Source of the DNA: Myxococcales bacterium
Lineage (GTDB): Bacteria > Myxococcota_A > Polyangia > Polyangiales > Polyangiaceae
Assembly (NCBI GenBank): GCA_025351875.1
Contig: JANXVA010000410.1
Coordinates: 1-43,098, forward strand
Length of the DNA stretch: 43,098 nt
Direction: 5' to 3'
Positions within the stretch are counted from its first letter, which is position 1, and every line of letters starts with the position of its first letter. The position numbers and the translations under genes were made by a program. This document shows, piece by piece, positions 1 to 8,531 of this stretch. The notes beneath the pieces are model-generated. The model saw only the letters and a list, made by a program, of their open reading frames with translations, was not told the origin of the DNA and made no database searches.

Positions 1-1476
1 GAACGTTCCGCCTTCGAGCGGTGCGGCGAGCGCGATCTCGCCTGCGGGCGACACGGCAAGCGCGTACCTGGGGTACGCCGCAGTATTGACCCTGTCGAGG
101 ACGAGCTCGCTCTTGTGGCCGTGGCGCGGCACGATGACGAGCGACCGCTGGGGATACGACGGATAGACCTGATCCCTCAGCACGTAGACGTTGCCGGCGT
201 CGTCCACGTTCATGTCATGGAGGTCTCCCCCGATGAGGCCTCGGTCCTCCGCGGTCCCCGTGTCGGCGATCTCGTAGAAGCTCGCGCCTGCGAGGAGGTA
301 CGTGCGCCCCTTTCCGGCGGAGATCGCCGAGAGGTCCTGTCCCCTGAATCCCGCTGGGACCGCCGACCACGTGCCCGACGCGCTGCGCGTGAAGCGGCGC
401 GCATCGCCTCCGATCACGTTGTCGGCCGAGATGAGGATGTCGGCCGATCCGGTGGCGCGCGGGTGCAAGATGATCCGATCGTTCCCGTAGTCAGCCAGGA
501 GGCCCGTCGCGACCTTCTCGCCGGCGCTCCACTGGTTCGGGCCGCGCTCTGAATAGTAGAGATCGAGGCGCGTCCCCGTCTTTCGGTAGAAGGCCGCGAA
601 CTGTCGCCCGTCCGGATCCTTCGCGTAACCGATGCCCTTACCGATCGCCATCGTCCGGTCGTCGTCGAAGAAGCGGTCCTCTCCCGCGACCGCCGTCGCG
701 TTGCCCGTGCTGTAGTCCTCGGTGTAGACGACGGTCGCCGGCGCGCCTGCCGTGCGAAACATTTCCCACCGGATCATGTTGTACCGCTCGGTCGCGGGGA
801 CCGGCCAGGTTCCGAAGCGCACCCGGCCTTCGCGGACGCCGTTCAAGGAGAAGGGATTGTAGTCGCCGTAGCCGTAGAGGAGCTTGCCGTGATCGAACGC
901 GAGCTCCAGGCGGTCGAGGTGAATCGCCGAGTTGTCCTCCTTCGCGCGCATGCTCGAGCTGCTCACCGCCATGCATCGCTCGAGGACGCATCGCGCGCTT
1001 CCGCCGCCGCATTCGGCATCGACGCGGCACGTGTGCACGGCTGCTCCCGGAGCGAGGTAGCTCGCGCGAAAGGTGACGGCCTTGCCCGCCGCTTCACGCA
1101 TCGCGAGGTAGTACGTTCCAGCGGACTTCACCGTCTGCGTGATCCGCGCGCCGGTGGTGCCGGCGACGCCCGTGTGACGTCCGAGCGACGTGAAGTCCGA
1201 CTTCAAGAGGTACGCGATCGGCGCCCCGTCCTCCGCCGTGACCTGGAGGTCGACGGCAGCGCCGGCGGCGAGCTCGAGGCGGAGCGCGCGACTGCCCTTG
1301 CCGCCCGGATGGGCGACGTTCGCCGACTGGCCGACGGCGAGGGTGCCGACTACGTCGGCCGCATTCGTGAGCGCGTCCTCGGTCGCTCCGACGTCGTCGG
1401 TCGGCTCTTCCGCGCAGGCGGTACCCATGGCGGCGGTCGAGATGGCGAAGGCGCAGAGCAGTTGGTGGAGTTTCAT
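1..1476 (-). CDS. Secreted protein with PPC-like domain (partial, C-terminus outside window)
   Basis: The frame is open from ATG at 1476 to the window edge (492 codons), so the C-terminus is missing. A signal peptide covers about residues 1-21 (a Cys at 21 could be lipidated, but the lipobox GTAC is poor). An acidic linker ending in TEDALT follows, common in secreted myxobacterial proteins. Residues about 40-140 look like a bacterial pre-peptidase C-terminal (PPC) type beta-sandwich. A short Cys-rich knot lies near 145-162, and the rest is a beta-rich region that may be a propeller. No catalytic motif is visible, so function is unknown. The third-position GC of this frame is very high and rules out the antisense frames. 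A hairpin holding the ribosome binding site lies just upstream. Confidence 0.8.
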   Translation of the reverse strand, partial: MKLHQLLCAFAISTAAMGTACAEEPTDDVGATEDALTNAADVVGTLAVGQSANVAHPGGKGSRALRLELAAGAAVDLQVTAEDGAPIAYLLKSDFTSLGRHTGVAGTTGARITQTVKSAGTYYLAMREAAGKAVTFRASYLAPGAAVHTCRVDAECGGGSARCVLERCMAVSSSSMRAKEDNSAIHLDRLELAFDHGKLLYGYGDYNPFSLNGVREGRVRFGTWPVPATERYNMIRWEMFRTAGAPATVVYTEDYSTGNATAVAGEDRFFDDDRTMAIGKGIGYAKDPDGRQFAAFYRKTGTRLDLYYSERGPNQWSAGEKVATGLLADYGNDRIILHPRATGSADILISADNVIGGDARRFTRSASGTWSAVPAGFRGQDLSAISAGKGRTYLLAGASFYEIADTGTAEDRGLIGGDLHDMNVDDAGNVYVLRDQVYPSYPQRSLVIVPRHGHKSELVLDRVNTAAYPRYALAVSPAGEIALAAPLEGGTF

Positions 1477-1477
1477 C

Positions 1478-1496
1478 GAGGGTCCTCTTGACCCTC
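1478..1496 (-). promoter_or_regulatory. Inverted repeat enclosing the ribosome binding site of the 1476 gene
   Basis: A perfect 7-bp inverted repeat, GAGGGTC / GACCCTC with a 5-base loop, ends one base before the ATG at 1476. Read on the minus strand, the loop and 3' arm contain AAGAGGA, the only Shine-Dalgarno-like sequence, at a normal distance from the ATG. The fold would partly hide the ribosome binding site. Translational control or a protein operator are both possible; this is inference. Confidence 0.4.
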
Positions 1497-1645
1497 ATTG
1501 TGTGTGATTTACCTACGGCTACCACTCGGGTTCCGGGCCTCGCGGAGACTCCTCAAAACCGTCACATTCCGAGCCGTTGGGCAGCACTGGATCGCGATTG
1601 CTCCTGCCGCTGGCTCGGCTTTCGCTCCGCACGGCTCCCTTGGCG

Positions 1646-2299
1646 CTAGCCCTCGTCAGTCCCAGCGTGGGCTGGCGCGTCGGTCAGGTATCTCAGCACG
1701 GCATGCACCAGCTGCTCTCGCAGCTCCGCGGGGGTGAACGGCGGGTGGTCGGACCAGATCAACGTGTGGATGACGCCCATCCCCATGTTCGTCACCATGT
1801 ACGCAACGAGCTCGAGATCGTCCTTCCTCACGTCCGTGCGCTGGCGTAGCGCGTTCGCGAGCGTCGTCGCGAACGCATGCTGGGTGCCGGCGATCGTCGG
1901 CATGAGCCCGATGCGATGGGCGACGCGGAGCACGAGGCGCGGCGTTCGAACGTCGCGGACGTAGGTGTCGAACATCAAGTCGACGATTCCGCGGACCGCG
2001 ACCGGCAGCGGCTCGAGCCTGGCTTGCTCGAGCTGCGCTTCGAAGGCGCGAAGGTTGTCCTCGGTGAACTTCGCGGCGACCCCGGCGAGCACGCTCCCGC
2101 GGTCGGCGAAGTAGTCGTAGAGTGAACCGACTCCGACGCCCGCGCGCGCGGCGATCTCGTTGAGCGAGAGGTCGTCGTCGTCGTGCTTGCCCGGCAAGAG
2201 CTCGGAGGCCGCTTCGAGCACGGCCTCGACCACGCTGCGCGAGCGCGACTGCTTCGGTTCCTTGCGAAGAAAACGGTCGTAGAGTGGTCGTCGAGTCAT
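1646..2299 (-). CDS. TetR/AcrR family transcriptional regulator
   Basis: A 217-residue protein of normal TetR length. The N-terminal DNA-binding domain covers about residues 18-68, with the helix-turn-helix in LNEIAARAGVGVGSLYDYF, a very typical TetR recognition-helix sequence. The C-terminal ligand/dimer domain (about 75-210) is divergent and gives no ligand. Start is ATG 2299, preceded by a 110-base gap. The gene is alone on its strand between the partial secreted protein downstream and a small lipoprotein gene upstream, so its target is not evident; autoregulation is likely for the family. No clear palindromic operator was found in the gap. Confidence 0.9.
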   Translation of the reverse strand: MTRRPLYDRFLRKEPKQSRSRSVVEAVLEAASELLPGKHDDDDLSLNEIAARAGVGVGSLYDYFADRGSVLAGVAAKFTEDNLRAFEAQLEQARLEPLPVAVRGIVDLMFDTYVRDVRTPRLVLRVAHRIGLMPTIAGTQHAFATTLANALRQRTDVRKDDLELVAYMVTNMGMGVIHTLIWSDHPPFTPAELREQLVHAVLRYLTDAPAHAGTDEG

Positions 2300-2367
2300 T
2301 CCGCGCGCCCCTTAGCGAAGCACGCAACGGCCGCCTCGTGTTTACCTGTCTTTCCCTTCCACCACGA

Positions 2368-2385
2368 GATCGCTCCGTCGCGATC
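2368..2385 (-). terminator. Weak hairpin downstream of the 2946-2410 lipoprotein gene
   Basis: GATCGC and GCGATC form a 6-bp stem with a 6-base loop, about 25 bases past the lipoprotein stop and upstream of the TetR gene. There is no T-tract. It could equally be an operator for the TetR gene. Low confidence. Confidence 0.25.
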
Positions 2386-2409
2386 GCGCGGGTCGCCGGC
2401 CCATCGAGG

Positions 2410-2946
2410 CTACTTCTTCGCCTTCGAGGCGGCTTTCGCTGCCCGCCCCGCTGCCTTTGCTGCCGGCGCTGCCGCCTTGGGTGCCGGGCTCCACTTGCCC
2501 GACATGACGCCTTCGCACAGGCTCTTCATGGAGTCGGCGGTGACGCCGTCGGACTTGTAGAAGTAGTCGACGTCATCCATTCCGCTGCTGCCGTCGGCCT
2601 GCGCGCACGTGCCGAGCAAGTTGTCCTGAGCGCACGGCGTCGAGTCCTTCTTGAACACGCCGCCGAGCGTCTTGCACGAGTCCTCGGCCGCGATGCCCAT
2701 CGCGCCCTTGAACTCCTTGCACTTGCCGTCCGTCGGGTTGTTGCAAGTCGCGAGGATCGTGCCCGCCTTGACGGGGGCAGCGGCCGTCGCGGCGGTGAGG
2801 GTCGCGGCGCTCGACGCAGGCGCGGTCATCGCCGAGGCGAGGGCGGCGGCGAGCTTCTCCTCGTTCTTCTTTTGTTCCTCGGGGCTCGGCTTCGAGCATC
2901 CGGAGAGGGTCACGAGGACGAGCGGGAAAACGAGACCGAGCTTCAT
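2410..2946 (-). CDS. Small lipoprotein of unknown function
   Basis: A 178-residue protein with a clean lipoprotein signal: charged start, hydrophobic stretch and lipobox LSGC with the lipidated Cys at 17. An Ala/Thr-rich linker (about 25-58) leads to a compact domain with six further cysteines (about 65-150), and the tail is an Ala/Lys-rich low-complexity stretch ending in KAKK. Start ATG 2946 has AAGGA five to six bases upstream. The cysteines probably form disulfides after export. No known family is recognised and no enzyme motif is visible. The basic tail might bind nucleic acid, polysaccharide or peptidoglycan; that is inference. Confidence 0.85.
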   Translation of the reverse strand: MKLGLVFPLVLVTLSGCSKPSPEEQKKNEEKLAAALASAMTAPASSAATLTAATAAAPVKAGTILATCNNPTDGKCKEFKGAMGIAAEDSCKTLGGVFKKDSTPCAQDNLLGTCAQADGSSGMDDVDYFYKSDGVTADSMKSLCEGVMSGKWSPAPKAAAPAAKAAGRAAKAASKAKK

Positions 2947-3157
2947 GGGAGTCCTTGTCGTTCAGGGGCGCCGTCGGACGGTGACAGGCCCGCTTGTGTA
3001 CGCGGACGGCCCTCCGTCGCTTCCTGGTCGCTCACGAACCCGAGCATCGCGTTCATGGCCCGTCCCACACGCTCCCGATCTGGCGCGAAGAAGGGCGCAA
3101 CGAGGCGCGCGCCAATCCGAGTGCGTCGAATCGCGGCGTGACGATGGGCTTGCCGGC

Positions 3158-3903
3158 TCAGCGAAACAGCGAGGCAGGCGCGCCGTAGTCGGCGTCCCAC
3201 GTTGCCCACGCCACGTCGGTCGGTCCGACATCGGTGGTCTTCACGACGACCTTGCCGTGCTCACGATGCAGGAGGGCCGCGAAGCCGTCGTCGAAGGTCC
3301 CTTCGTCGATGTCCTGCTGGTACTCGGTGGTTTCTGAGCTTGGGCTTCAGATTGGCGCGAAGGCTGTCCATCGCCTCGGCGCGCAACGCCTTGGCCGGAT
3401 CGGTCGGCTCGACGACGCCGCCCGGAAAGATGCTCGCCGGCGCGCCGTAGGTCGCAGGCCATTCGAGCCACTCGACATCGGTTGCGCCGACGTCGGCGGC
3501 CTTTACGGTCCACTTGCCGTTCACCTTCTGCAGGAGAGCGTCGACGTGATCGTCGAAGGTCCCTTCGTCGATGTACTGCTGATACTCGGTGCCACGATAG
3601 TCGACGGGCCTGCCGCTTCCCTTGAGGAGGATGACGTCCCGTCAGGAACGCGAACGCCTTGCTGGCCTTGAAGTGACCCTGGCTCACGTCGAACTGGACG
3701 TCCTGGTTCGCCAAGCCCGGCTTCAAGTTCGCGCGCAGCGCCTCCATGATCGCCTGGCGTTCGCTCGACGTGACCGCGTCCTCGCTCGCGGCCGCGTCGT
3801 CGCCACCCGAATCCGCCGCGCGTCCCATGAGCGGCGCGGCGCACGCGAGGGCAAGGAGGCCGACGATCGAGAGACGAGAGAGGGGGCGCTTCTGGCGGTT
3901 CAT
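3158..3903 (-). pseudogene. Decayed secreted protein with two tandem domain units
   Basis: Start ATG 3903 has AAGGAG nine bases upstream, and a signal peptide covers about residues 1-30. Unit 1 runs from ERQAIMEALRANLKPGL to YGAPASIFP. Unit 2 repeats the same pattern from AMDSLRANLKPKL to YGAPASLF and stops at 3158. Two lesions break the frame. Near 3626-3630, after AFAFLTG, reading continues one base out of phase at VILLKGSGRPVDY. Near 3333-3340, after LKPKLRN, about 40 residues present in unit 1 are missing in unit 2 and the phase changes again before TEYQQDIDEGTFDD. Both units carry TEYQQ.IDEGTFDD, K..DVG.TDV.W and YGAPAS. The family is unrecognised. The first lesion could be a sequence error, but the internal deletion cannot be explained by a single-base error. 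Confidence 0.75.
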
Positions 3904-4149
3904 GGTCGTGTACTCCTTAGTGCGCAATCGACCTACGTTCACTTACTGTGCCACACGTTCGTCGGCTGGCGGTTCCTCGATTCCGAAGCGAAACAGGGCC
4001 TTTACGGACGCGCGACCGCGGACCCTCCCTTCGTGCCGAGAACAGCAAGCTCCAGCGTCGCTGGAGCGTTCGGATACGCGGGGCTGAGTTGGACCGCGGA
4101 GGCCGAACGGCGCCGGAGGCTCCCGAAGGTCGGCTAGCCTCCACGCGCC

Positions 4150-5598
4150 GTGCAATTCCTCCATCCCGCCCATGACGAAGAGCTCGAGCTCTCCACCGAC
4201 GACGTCTTTCTGAACCCGGGCTACTTCGACGGCGGGTCCCGCCTCGACACGAACCTGTCGCCGCCCGATTTTCCAGGCAGCTCGCACCCGATCGTGTCGG
4301 CGAACATGAACGCGGTCACCGGCAAGCGCATGGCCGAGACCATCGCGCGCTTCGGCGGTCTCGGCGTCCTTCCCCAGGACATGGATCTCGAGACGGTCGC
4401 CCGCATCGTCAAGCACATCCACTCCGCGGACCCGCGCTACGACACGCCGCTCGCCGTCACGCCGCGCGCCACCCTCCGCGACGTCACCGGCATCATCCGC
4501 AAGCGCTCTCACGACCTCGTGGTCGTGGTCGACGAAGAGAACCGCCCGCTCGGTGTCGTCACCCACGCCGCGCTCCGCGATCGCGATCAGTACACTCCCG
4601 TCTCCCAGCTCATGACCTCGCGCCTCGTCGCGTTGAAGGTCGGCATTGCGAACCGTGACGCGTTCCTGATCATGGATGAAGCGCGCGTGAAGGCCGCCCC
4701 CGTGCTCGACGAGTCGGGTCGCCTGGTCGGCGTCCTCACGCGCGACGACACCGTTCGCCTCGAGCTCCTCCGCCCTGCGCTCTCGCCGCAGGGCGAGCTC
4801 ATGGTCGCCGCCGCCGTCGGCATCTCCGCCCAGGCCCCGGACACCGCACGAAAGCTCCTCGAAATAGGCGTCTCCGCGATCGTGCTCGACACCGCGCACG
4901 GCCACCAGCGCCGCATGCTCGAGACGATTCGCGCGGTGAAGGCCGTCGTCTCTGGCAAGGTCCCGATCGTCGCCGGTAACGTGTGCACGGCCGAGGGGAC
5001 GCGCGCGCTCATCGAGGCAGGCGCCGACGTCGTGAAGGTCAACGTCGGCCCTGGCGCGATGTGCACGACGCGCATGCAGACCGGCGCGGGTCGTCCGACG
5101 TTCACGTCTGTGCTCGTCTGCGCACGCGAGGCGAAGAAGCTCGGCAAGCACGTCTGGGCGGACGGCGGCGTGAAGCACCCGCGCGACGTGGCGCTCTACC
5201 TCGCGGCCGGCGCGTCACGCGTGATGGTCGGCACCGCGCTCGCCGGTACCTACGAGAGTCCGGGCGACGTGAAGGAGGACAAGGACGGCCTCCTCTACAA
5301 GGAGAACTACGGCATGGCGAGCGGCCGGGCGGTGAACGACCGCACCGCGGATCAGGATCCGTTCGAGCGCGCCAAGAAGGGCTTCTTCCGCGAAGGCATC
5401 TCCACCTCGCGCATCTACATCCGCGAGGGGCAGGAGAGCGCGTCCGGGATCCTCGTCGACATGATCACCGGCGTTCAGTCGGCGTTCACGTACGCGGGCG
5501 CGCGAACCGTCGCTGAGATGCACGAGCGCGCCGTCATCGGGGTGCAGACGGCCGCTGGCTACGGAGAAGGCACACCGCACGGCTCCGTGCGCCGCTGA
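4150..5598 (+). CDS. guaB1: GuaB1-type IMP dehydrogenase-related protein / probable GMP reductase
   Basis: A 482-residue TIM-barrel enzyme of the IMPDH/GMPR family. The N-terminus STDDVFLNPGY matches the usual family opening, so GTG 4150 is the likely start despite a weak ribosome binding site. Two CBS domains lie at about 95-205. The catalytic loop is VNVGPGAMCTTRMQTGAGRP (Cys about 305), where GuaB1 enzymes have AMCTTRM and classical GuaB has SICTTR. The flap carries NYGMASGRA. Mycobacterial GuaB1 proteins with this signature act as GMP reductases (NADPH-dependent GMP to IMP), so a purine-salvage role is likely; classical IMP dehydrogenase activity is less likely. It is a single gene with no purine neighbours. 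Confidence 0.88.
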   Translation: MQFLHPAHDEELELSTDDVFLNPGYFDGGSRLDTNLSPPDFPGSSHPIVSANMNAVTGKRMAETIARFGGLGVLPQDMDLETVARIVKHIHSADPRYDTPLAVTPRATLRDVTGIIRKRSHDLVVVVDEENRPLGVVTHAALRDRDQYTPVSQLMTSRLVALKVGIANRDAFLIMDEARVKAAPVLDESGRLVGVLTRDDTVRLELLRPALSPQGELMVAAAVGISAQAPDTARKLLEIGVSAIVLDTAHGHQRRMLETIRAVKAVVSGKVPIVAGNVCTAEGTRALIEAGADVVKVNVGPGAMCTTRMQTGAGRPTFTSVLVCAREAKKLGKHVWADGGVKHPRDVALYLAAGASRVMVGTALAGTYESPGDVKEDKDGLLYKENYGMASGRAVNDRTADQDPFERAKKGFFREGISTSRIYIREGQESASGILVDMITGVQSAFTYAGARTVAEMHERAVIGVQTAAGYGEGTPHGSVRR

Positions 5599-5702
5599 GG
5601 TTCACGTCAGGCGTCGGCGCGGAGGCTCAGGTCCGCGCGTCGACGCGAACGGCGCGTGAGTCGACGATGATGTTGCGCCCGTGGTAACCTCGACACCGCG
5701 CG

Positions 5703-7043
5703 ATGGGCCACGACGAGGCGACGAAGCCGCTCTACTCGACGTCGAGCGGCGGAGAAAAACTCGACCTCTGCGTTCTCGTCATGAACGAGGCGGGCACCCT
5801 CACCATCCCGCTACCCGAGCGCGCGAGCGTCGTCATCGGTCGCGGTGCCGAGTGCGATCTGACCGTCGAGGATGAGTCGGTGTCTCGCGCGCACGCTCGG
5901 ATCTCTCGCATCGGTGCGATCCTCGCCGTCGAGGATCTGGGGAGCACCAACGGCACGAAGGTCGGGGGTCATCGGATCGCCGCCGCAACCCGGACGCCGA
6001 TCCAGGTCGGCACCATCATCGAGCTCGGTCAGGTCCTCGTGCTGGTCCGTCCGGCCAATGGCGCCGCGCCGGTCCAGCCACGGCGCGCAGCAGGAGCGCC
6101 GACCGGCGCGGTCTTCGTCCACGAGTCGATGAAGGAGCTCTATGGCCTCCTCGACATCATCGGACCCAGCGACGTCAACGTGCTCGTGCTCGGTGAGACC
6201 GGCGTAGGAAAGGATGTCTTCGCGGCCGCCGTGCACGCGAGCTCCCTCCGCGGTCAGCGCCCGTTCGTTCGCATCAACTGCGCGGCGCTCGCCGAGTCGC
6301 TGCTCGAGGCCGAGCTCTTCGGCTTCGAGAAGGGCGCGTTCACCGGCGCCACGCAGGCCAAGCAGGGCCTCTTCGAGGCTGCCGAGGGTGGGACCGTCTT
6401 TCTCGACGAGGTGGGCGAGATGCCGCTGACCACCCAGGCCAAGCTCCTACGCGTCGTCGAGAACCGCGAGGTCACGCGCGTCGGTAGCGTCCGGGCCATG
6501 CGCGTCGACGTGCGCATCGTCGCCGCGACGAACCGCGACCTCGCCACGCTCTCCGAGCTCGGTCAATTTCGCGCCGACCTCTACTACCGCCTCGCGGGTG
6601 TCAGCGTGGTGATCCCGCCACTTCGCCGGCGCTCTTCCGACATTGCCGCGCTCGCCGCCCACTTTCTCGAGAAATGCCCGGCGGCGTTGCCGCTGGGGCT
6701 GCCGGTCGTCGATGCGCTCACCGCGCACCGCTGGCCCGGCAACGTGCGCGAGCTGAAGTCTGTCCTCGAACGCGCGCTCCTCCTCTCTCGGGGCGGACCG
6801 CTGGCCGTCGAGCATCTGCGGTTCGGAAGCTCGATCCTGAACGACACCGCACCGGCGAGCACGCATCAGCCCGTGGCTGCTCCGCGCCCGGGCGACGTAC
6901 GCGAGGCCATGCGTCGCACGGAGCGCGATCAGATCGTCGCCACCGTCGAGGCATGCGGCGGTAATCACAGCGAAGCCGCGCGACGGCTCGGGATCTCGCG
7001 GACGACGCTCCTCAAGCGTCTCGCGGCGTACGGCAAGCGCTGA
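5703..7043 (+). CDS. FHA-domain sigma-54-dependent transcriptional activator
   Basis: A 446-residue protein in three parts. The FHA domain at about 40-105 has IGRGAECDLTV, SVSRAHARI and GSTNGTKV, which bind phosphothreonine. The AAA+ domain at about 140-365 has Walker A GETGVGKD (164-171), GAFTGA (211-216) that contacts sigma-54, Walker B FLDEVGE (233-239) and a late RWPGNVREL. A C-terminal Fis-type helix-turn-helix ends in EAARRLGISRTTLLKRL. This is a bacterial enhancer-binding protein controlled by Ser/Thr phosphorylation instead of a receiver domain, a type abundant in myxobacteria. It lies tail-to-tail with a Ser/Thr kinase, a plausible cognate signal source. Targets are unknown; a sigma-54-like promoter occurs at 15713. 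Confidence 0.95.
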   Translation: MGHDEATKPLYSTSSGGEKLDLCVLVMNEAGTLTIPLPERASVVIGRGAECDLTVEDESVSRAHARISRIGAILAVEDLGSTNGTKVGGHRIAAATRTPIQVGTIIELGQVLVLVRPANGAAPVQPRRAAGAPTGAVFVHESMKELYGLLDIIGPSDVNVLVLGETGVGKDVFAAAVHASSLRGQRPFVRINCAALAESLLEAELFGFEKGAFTGATQAKQGLFEAAEGGTVFLDEVGEMPLTTQAKLLRVVENREVTRVGSVRAMRVDVRIVAATNRDLATLSELGQFRADLYYRLAGVSVVIPPLRRRSSDIAALAAHFLEKCPAALPLGLPVVDALTAHRWPGNVRELKSVLERALLLSRGGPLAVEHLRFGSSILNDTAPASTHQPVAAPRPGDVREAMRRTERDQIVATVEACGGNHSEAARRLGISRTTLLKRLAAYGKR

Positions 7044-7054
7044 GCGCGGCTCAG
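7040..7054. terminator. Short shared hairpin spanning two convergent stop codons
   Basis: CTGAGC-GCG-GCTCAG forms a 6-bp stem with a 3-base loop. It contains the stop codon of the FHA activator (7041-7043) and that of the convergent kinase (7051-7053). No T-tract is present, so it is only a weak bidirectional terminator candidate. Confidence 0.35.
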
Positions 7055-8457
7055 AGAATCGGCGGGATGGCGGGTGCTGCTGCCGAGGGCTTCGCGCTCG
7101 GGGCTACCGGCGTGCGTCGCGCCGAGCCTCGCGGCGACGCGTGCGGGCGTTCGGCCGAGACGCTGGGCGCCGCGCTCGGTTCCGAGACGCTGGGCGCCGT
7201 GCTCGCCGAGTCGACCGGCGGATCGGGAGGCGGAGGTTCGGCGGGTCTCGTGACGCCCGCCGCGGCGTCGCCGAGGGGAGCTGCGACGCTGACGAGGGGG
7301 ACGGCGCGCGCGGGACGCGAGACGACGCTTCGCGCTGCGACGCCCGCCACGATGAGCGCCGCGATCGCGCCGACGCCGGCGGCGAGCCGCTGCAGCCGCC
7401 GGGATCGTGTCGCTGCAGGAGCGCTGTCCGCCTGCGGGAGCCTCACCGCGGCGGCGAGCACGGTGCTCGGAGTACGCTGCGGGCTCGCCATGCGCGCGGT
7501 GTGCGTGGGGTCGTGAGCACCGAAGGAAAGATCCGGCACGGTGGCGCTGGCAGGCGGCGCGTCCTCCCGAAACTCCGGCGCGCTCGTCCGGAAGGTCTCG
7601 CTCCCCCGCGCGAACGGTGCGAGCGCATCGGCAAACGCTCGCGCGCTTGCGTGACGGTGCGAAGGGTCGCGCTCGAGCGCGAGCATGATCGCTCTTGCGA
7701 GAGGAGGCGGCGCTTCGGGCGCGAACTGCTCGATGGGTGGCACGGGATCGAGGAGGATCGCCGCGAGCAGCGGCTGTCCCGTGCGCTCCTCGAAGGGAGC
7801 GCGTCGGGCGATCAGCGTGTAGAGCACCACGCCCAGGCTCCAGAGGTCGGCGCGATGATCGACCGCGATACCCCGGAGCTGCTCGGGCGCCATGTAGCGC
7901 GGCGTTCCCATCACGGTCCCGGTCTGCGTCTTCACGTCGTCTGCGGAGCCGCCCTCTGGCGCGAGCACCTTGGCGATACCGAAGTCGAGGAGCTTGGCGA
8001 ACCGATCGCGCCCACTCCCCACGATGAAGATGTTCGCCGGCTTGATGTCGCGATGGACGAGCCCGGCGCGGTGCGCCTCCTCGAGGGCGACGCAAACATG
8101 ACTCACGAAGGTGCACGCGTCCTCGGTGGAGAGCGGGCTGCGCGCCGAGAGCCTCGAGAGCGTCTCGCCCTCGAGGTACTCCATCACCATGAACATCATG
8201 CCGTCGTCGGTGACGTCGACGTCGAAGACCTTCACCACGTGCGGGCTCGTGAGTCGCGCCGCCGCGCGAGCCTCGAGCTCGAAGCGCGCGCGGAACTCGC
8301 TGGCGTTCTCGAGGGTAGGTGCGATCGTCTTGACGATGACCCTGGCACCCAGCCGTTCGTGGATGCCCTCGTAGACCGTTCCCATGCCGCCTTCGCCGAC
8401 CGGCCGCACGATGCGGTAGCGGCCCCGGAGGACCGAGCCTTCCTCGAGCAAGGGCAC
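7051..8457 (-). CDS. Membrane-anchored Ser/Thr protein kinase (PknB-like)
   Basis: From GTG 8457 the protein has 468 residues. The kinase domain (about 13-275) keeps all key elements: Gly loop GEGGMG (21-26), VIVK with the ATP lysine at 43, HRDIKPAN (135-142), DFG (158-160) and YMAPEQLRG. A Pro/Ala-rich juxtamembrane region leads to one TM helix near 345-365, and the rest is a Pro/Ser/Ala-rich extracytoplasmic tail with no PASTA or other sensor domain. A TTG at 8484 would add nine residues (RPPWYRSR) that do not look like a natural N-terminus. The gene is convergent with the FHA activator and divergent from a PEGA-domain protein. Likely role: transmembrane signalling by Ser/Thr phosphorylation. 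Confidence 0.92.
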   Translation of the reverse strand: MPLLEEGSVLRGRYRIVRPVGEGGMGTVYEGIHERLGARVIVKTIAPTLENASEFRARFELEARAAARLTSPHVVKVFDVDVTDDGMMFMVMEYLEGETLSRLSARSPLSTEDACTFVSHVCVALEEAHRAGLVHRDIKPANIFIVGSGRDRFAKLLDFGIAKVLAPEGGSADDVKTQTGTVMGTPRYMAPEQLRGIAVDHRADLWSLGVVLYTLIARRAPFEERTGQPLLAAILLDPVPPIEQFAPEAPPPLARAIMLALERDPSHRHASARAFADALAPFARGSETFRTSAPEFREDAPPASATVPDLSFGAHDPTHTARMASPQRTPSTVLAAAVRLPQADSAPAATRSRRLQRLAAGVGAIAALIVAGVAARSVVSRPARAVPLVSVAAPLGDAAAGVTRPAEPPPPDPPVDSASTAPSVSEPSAAPSVSAERPHASPRGSARRTPVAPSAKPSAAAPAIPPIL

Positions 8458-8531
8458 GCGAGAACGGTACCACGGCGGTCGCAACGCAAGAAAGGACGGC
8501 CGGTCAGCGCGCGAAGAGGACGTCTGGTATC

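Noticed and set aside
2943..3209. 88-codon minus-strand frame ending with an ATGA overlap at the lipoprotein start
   Set aside because: Codon bias is weak and it runs into the pseudogene end; the overlap may be chance. The lipoprotein has its own ribosome binding site. Not excluded.
3943..5178. Long minus-strand frame of 411 codons opposite guaB1
   Set aside because: It is antisense to a well-supported enzyme gene; high GC alone opens such frames and the protein has no family features.
6965..8473. 502-codon minus-strand frame beside the kinase gene
   Set aside because: It overlaps the kinase on the same strand in another phase; the kinase motifs fix the true frame.
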